From contig BSYQ01000001.1 in the NCBI GenBank assembly GCA_030272585.1, positions 5,642,001 through 5,706,000 of the forward strand: a stretch of 64,000 nt of DNA, in the 5' to 3' direction. Below, in pieces: positions 60,201 to 64,000 of this stretch (positions are counted from its first letter, which is position 1; each line of letters begins with the position of its first letter). A program made the position numbers and the translations under genes. Below the pieces are notes generated by a model. The model was not told the origin of the DNA and searched no databases. It worked only from the letters and a program-made list of their open reading frames with translations. This DNA is from Bryopsis sp. KO-2023. Taxonomy: Eukaryota; Chlorophyta; Ulvophyceae; Bryopsidales; Bryopsidaceae.

Positions 60201-63200
60201 TTTGGGCTTGCAGATGTGGGAGATGAAATCTTAAACCACCCAAGTGCATCCTTAAAAAAGAAACGGAGCTTTGGTAGAGTCCCATCCTCGCCAAGTCTTT
60301 CCCCTAGACAAGTGAGTTGAGGATCAAGCACATCCTGGTTTCCCAATATCGCATTTTCGCACCCTTTCTGTGATCATCAGGTTAACAGAACTCGGAGGTC
60401 TCCGAGAAGCAGTCAGCAAATTTGGCCAGCCAAGGACTGCACGGAGTCGCAGGGGGAACAGTGCACAACGGCGTCATAGGAAAGCTCTTGGCGGCGCGCA
60501 ATGTGGGATGCAATATGACTGGAATGGCTATTTTGGGCATCTTGGCTGAAGTGTCTATACCAGGGAGCGGTGGTCTTTCAGGGCCACACCGCAGACGGCT
60601 CCTAAAAGTGGGCACCCTATTGGAAAAATTCTTTTTCGTCTTACTTCACAGATGAAATTTTTGCCTGCAAACAAACAGACAAACAGTATGCTGTGAAGAA
60701 GAATTGACGTTCTACTAGAATACCCGTATGAGCCGCAAGAACAGGAAGAGAATTGGTGGGTTTATATCTGCACAGGCCGGCTTCTTTTCTCAATTGGTGG
60801 ACATTACCCTGAACTGGCAAGATGAAACACACGGTGAGGAGCTGGAGGAAGTTGTTGCGTGTATTTTGATGTATCTTTCAACAGAGGTATTCACTGACAC
60901 ACATTTCCAAATCATTCGAGCCTATTCGGAAATACAAAACGCAACAAGACAATTATAACAAAAGCGTTGATCAAACTGCAGATATCCTTTTCATTGACGC
61001 TCGGAGACGGGTACAAGCCAGATGCTTTCGAAAAGTCGTTAGATGTGCTGCAAAAGTTGATGAGAGCATCTTCCATCAGCTGTGTTACGTATGCTTGCGC
61101 CGCGGTTTGGGCGCTGGGAAGATGTGGATCCCTTAGTGAACCTCTTGGAGAGGTGAGACACGGAGCTCGGTTGTTCAAATAGAGTGGCCGATATCTTATT
61201 GATGCAAATGTTTCGACTACACAGGCTGGCGTCATATGCAGTGGCGTTGATGTTGTTCGTCGGTGGTACGACCTAGATGAACGCGATAGAAAAGAGAACA
61301 AGCCCCTTGTGGAGTGGTCGCTGGCAGCCCTTGTTGTCTTGATCGCCCATCCTGACAATTTGAGGCGATTCTGCGAGTCGTGGAAGGTTGATACGGAAGA
61401 GGGTAAGGCGCTGACGGCTATTCGTGATTTTGGATACAAAATGAGGGCGCCAGGCGCGCCAAACAGAACATCGACTGCCCCATCAACGCCGCTGCTTGAT
61501 GGTGCCGCTTGGAATGGATGTGGGCGGTCCGAAAGGGAGGACGCAAGACCAGCACGGATCAAGCAAACGTTGAACAGCTCTCCAGAATTCTTCAGACCAA
61601 CCTTGAAAAGGACGGCAGAGGCCAAATTTAGCAGTCACAGGGGAGCACGTCACAACTCCCAGCGTGAGGCATCCGATTCGTTCTTTTCTACCACAAAAAG
61701 CTATCACCATTCTGAAGCGTTGGAAGTGTCATAGCCTCTGACGTTTTTGAGTGCACACCAGGCAGCGCGGGCACAAATGTAGAACGTGACAAAGGACAAA
61801 ATCTTGCAATCCAGTCCAAGGAGAAAGACTCTGAAGATAAAATACAGGAGATGCTTCGAAGCTACAAGGCCGGGAAGTCAGCAGCCGACCCAATTGGATT
61901 GATGGTTCAAATAATCGCTTTGAAGACTCGTCAGATATCAGTGTATGTAAGGGCTAAGCTGCTTGCCGTTCGGATTCTGAGGCATCTGTCGAAGGTAGGA
62001 AGATCTGATATGATGCATGGCCACGAAAATAAGAGACGACGGCCACCTCAACACTGATGTACATGTCAGTGCAGGTGAAACAATATCGTCAGCGAATGAT
62101 TGACGAAGGCGCTGGGGGGGAGCTCTCTGCTGTCGCCTGTGATCCGCAGTACGATCCAAAAACAAGAGCTGCTGCTGCCAGACTATGGTTTGATGTTTCA
62201 TTGTCGGAGGAGGGTCACCACCCATCGTGGTGGGAGGATGCGTTTCCTGCAGGAAAAACTGGGACAGATCTTTCTTGGCCAGTTGACAAAGAGAGCCTGT
62301 GGTTCAGAGCGCAAGTCTTGATGCAGGTAAGGGTCTTTAAGAATGGTTAAATCCTCAACAGGCTTTTGGCGTTTCCTCTTTCAATGCTTTTTTTTCTCCC
62401 AAAGGTGGAAATGCTAAAAAGCAACGAGCCCGATATGGAGCGAATTGGCGCTTTTGCTGCAACGAATTTGACTGCTCAAGGAGACAAGGCGAAACAGTCC
62501 TTCCTACATTTTGGCGGCTTAGATCCAATTCTTGGTACTGATATGAAGCTCTTGCGTTCGGAAATAAACCTTCCCCCCCTTCCCCTCAGATCCCAGGTCT
62601 TAATATTTTTGGTTGTAAAGACAGTTTAGGAGGGGGGGGGCACACTTAATCTTAAGCATCAAAGGGGCAGTGTGCAATTACAAGCACCGTCGTCTCGTTT
62701 ACAGTGCGTTTTCCTTTCGGTGGGCTGAATTTTTGTCAGGCCTCTGGGAGATGAGGGAACACGCAGGACATAATAATACTTGTGATTGTGTTGTGCTTTC
62801 CCAAGAGAATAAGACTGTGACTTCTCCCTGGATGGCAGGTCTTTGTGTTCGGCCTTTCATCAACCAAGAATCTCTCATGTTGTCATGCTCCTTGCTGCTC
62901 AATCTATCTTCTTACATCCCAGAGCAGCCAAAAATGTGCAAGAAAATGCTTCATCTACTTTTGCACCTGAACAACTCGCAGTGTGGTTTGAACGGATGTG
63001 GGGACGTCAATCAAGCAATTGGACACTCGTCGAATATTGAGGTTTGTGCAACCCCTTTTTTCGTCACGCCACTGCACTTCTCGGTCACGCTAACATCAAG
63101 ATCTTTTTTGTTCCCATGCACAAGCTACACGAGAGAATTGTTCTTGCAACCAGCGGAGCATTGAGCAATCTCTCTCGGCACCCCGACAACCGTACATCTT

Positions 63201-64000
63201 TTTATAAGGCTGAGTTGGGTCTGAAGACACGTGCAGCGCTGAGTGAAACTGAGCCTTTGGACGATCAGCAAGCAGAGTATCTGGCACAAAGGCTTCTTTC
63301 GAAGGGAAAATTTGAAGTTTTGAATCGAAAATATGATGAATCTAAGGTTTTGTCTGTGGGGAGCGGAGCAACGCTGGAGACGACTACAAGTAGAGCTCCA
63401 TGTGGTACGACTTGTGCCAGCTCTAAGTCTGGCATGACACCAAGGTGAGTACATTTGGAGGAATGTAACATGTAATCATTGATTGATTGATTGACATCAG
63501 GAGGAATATCCTCTGATAAGTGATCCAACACATGGTAATACACATGGTCACATTTGATTTTTACTGATCATTGTAATAGGAGAATGTCTCTCCTACACAA
63601 TGTAATTGATGTTTGTTTGCTTGTTTGATAAGTGATCCAACAGTGTAAATGGTCTTAATCACTCCCAAGGACGATTTTGTTTTGGGGGGCGTGCTGGTCG
63701 CAGATCAAGGGCAAGTGAGATTGATGGTAGCGAGGAATTCGACCAAGCGTCAGAAGACAACTCGGTGACTAGCGATCATGAGGAAAGCGAAGCTATTTTT
63801 CTGAAGGATCTGAACACAAAATTGAGAAAGCCTTTAAAAAAAATATGGTGCGCTCTGCTGCATTCTGAAGTTTGTTCACCAAATTGAAGATAGCAATTGT
63901 TTGCATGAAATAACACCAACTTGCTGGCAGGAGTGGCCTCCATATTGACCGCCACGATGGACCAGCAAAAATCATAACTGATATTCCGGATTGTGTATCG
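57208..64000 (+). CDS. Large multi-exon helical-repeat protein with IQ motif, partial
   Basis: A plus-strand gene running beyond the right edge; the start is tentative (MAGKEENEIPINSQQ at 57208). Strong exon peptides: RFVLRYAGYYGAYEVAAAQT near 57515, LVRLGVVGAALKLLGDFEE near 57980, 58241-58336 (FSVLDQHSERLFQ), 58432-58679 with an IQ calmodulin-binding motif (AVSAIQRIFRHWVLVKKRKQ), 59160-59345, 59424-59866, 60410-60610 (GVIGKLLAARNVGCNMTGMA), about 60735-60886, 60990-61151, 61225-61730, about 61760-61994, 62073-62325, 62404-62535, about 62840-63040 and 63124-63445, then a Ser/Glu-rich exon after 63700. Many are ARM/HEAT-like helices (MLSCSLLLNLSSYI, LATSGALSNLSRHPDNR). No family was recognised, several junction phases (58680/59100, 59866/60410) do not reconcile, and it may be two genes. 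Confidence 0.55.
59947..60012. repeat. Dispersed intron repeat, copy 1
   Basis: TTACTGATCATTGTAATAGG followed by AGAATATCTATCCTACACAA and TGTAATTGATGTTTGTTTG. A near-identical block occurs at 63560-63619. Confidence 0.85.
59998..60033. repeat. (TTTG)n microsatellite
   Basis: Nine TTTG units in tandem, at the end of the dispersed repeat copy. Confidence 0.9.
63560..63642. repeat. Dispersed intron repeat, copy 2
   Basis: Same 60-bp block as at 59947 with two or three substitutions, followed by TGATAAGTGATCCAACA, which also occurs just upstream at 63514-63530. Located in a later intron of the same gene. Confidence 0.85.

Noticed and set aside
1-64000. CRISPR arrays, bacterial operons, rRNA genes, prophage
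   Set aside because: None seen; the window is eukaryotic with spliced genes, and tandem repeats present are short microsatellites or coding duplications.

Overview
The window is nuclear DNA from an intron-rich unicellular eukaryote, most likely an alga. Most genes are split by GT-AG introns of roughly 60-500 bp. Splice sites were placed by eye, using frame continuity and conserved protein motifs. The plastid-type flavodiiron protein at 17.5-21.9 kb (known mainly from cyanobacteria and the green lineage), an AMT-type ammonium transporter, and internal CCCTAAA (plant/algal-type telomere) repeats point to a photosynthetic protist with green-lineage features. A chlorarachniophyte such as Bigelowiella would fit the intron density and moderate GC, but this is inference.

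Layout, left to right: a partial minus-strand repeat-type gene leaving the left edge (1-1641); a TRP-like cation channel (+, 2029-5030); an MRNIP-like DNA-damage protein (+, 5766-6828); a coiled-coil protein (-, 8294-11282); a doubtful small minus gene (11448-12106); an Alba-domain nucleic-acid-binding protein (-, 12495-14137); a short plus ORF beside a fold-back element with long inverted arms, a GC-rich tandem core and telomere-like repeats (14541-15074); pICln (-, 16094-17323); flavodiiron protein (+, 17540-21873); an unidentified plus gene (22387-22892); an intronless SEN1/IGHMBP2-type helicase (+, 23757-27515); a NifS-like cysteine desulfurase/selenocysteine lyase (-, 28153-30504); signal peptide peptidase (+, about 31450-33928); a small mitochondrial-type single-membrane-span protein (-, 34390-35722); a PAP2 phosphatase (+, 35927-37051); a secreted spondin-domain protein (+, 38110-39110); Strawberry notch helicase (-, 40197-47525); a BTB-BACK protein with a C-terminal lectin-like domain (-, 48040-50285); ammonium transporter (+, 50554-52911); intronless alanine aminotransferase (+, 53878-55326); and a large helical-repeat/IQ-motif gene (+, about 57.2 kb to beyond the right edge).

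There is no operon-like functional grouping. Several gene pairs are head-to-head with about 100-400 bp between start codons (1641/2029, 14137/14248, 17323/17540, 35722/35927, 50285/50554), so shared bidirectional promoters are likely. The themes are ordinary housekeeping: RNA and chromatin biology (helicase, pICln, Alba, SBNO, MRNIP), nitrogen metabolism (AMT, alanine aminotransferase), photosynthetic electron safety valve (FLV), and membrane proteolysis and lipid metabolism (SPP, PAP2). The most unusual structure is the fold-back element with internal telomere-type repeats, a fragment of which also lies in an intron near 8.96 kb.
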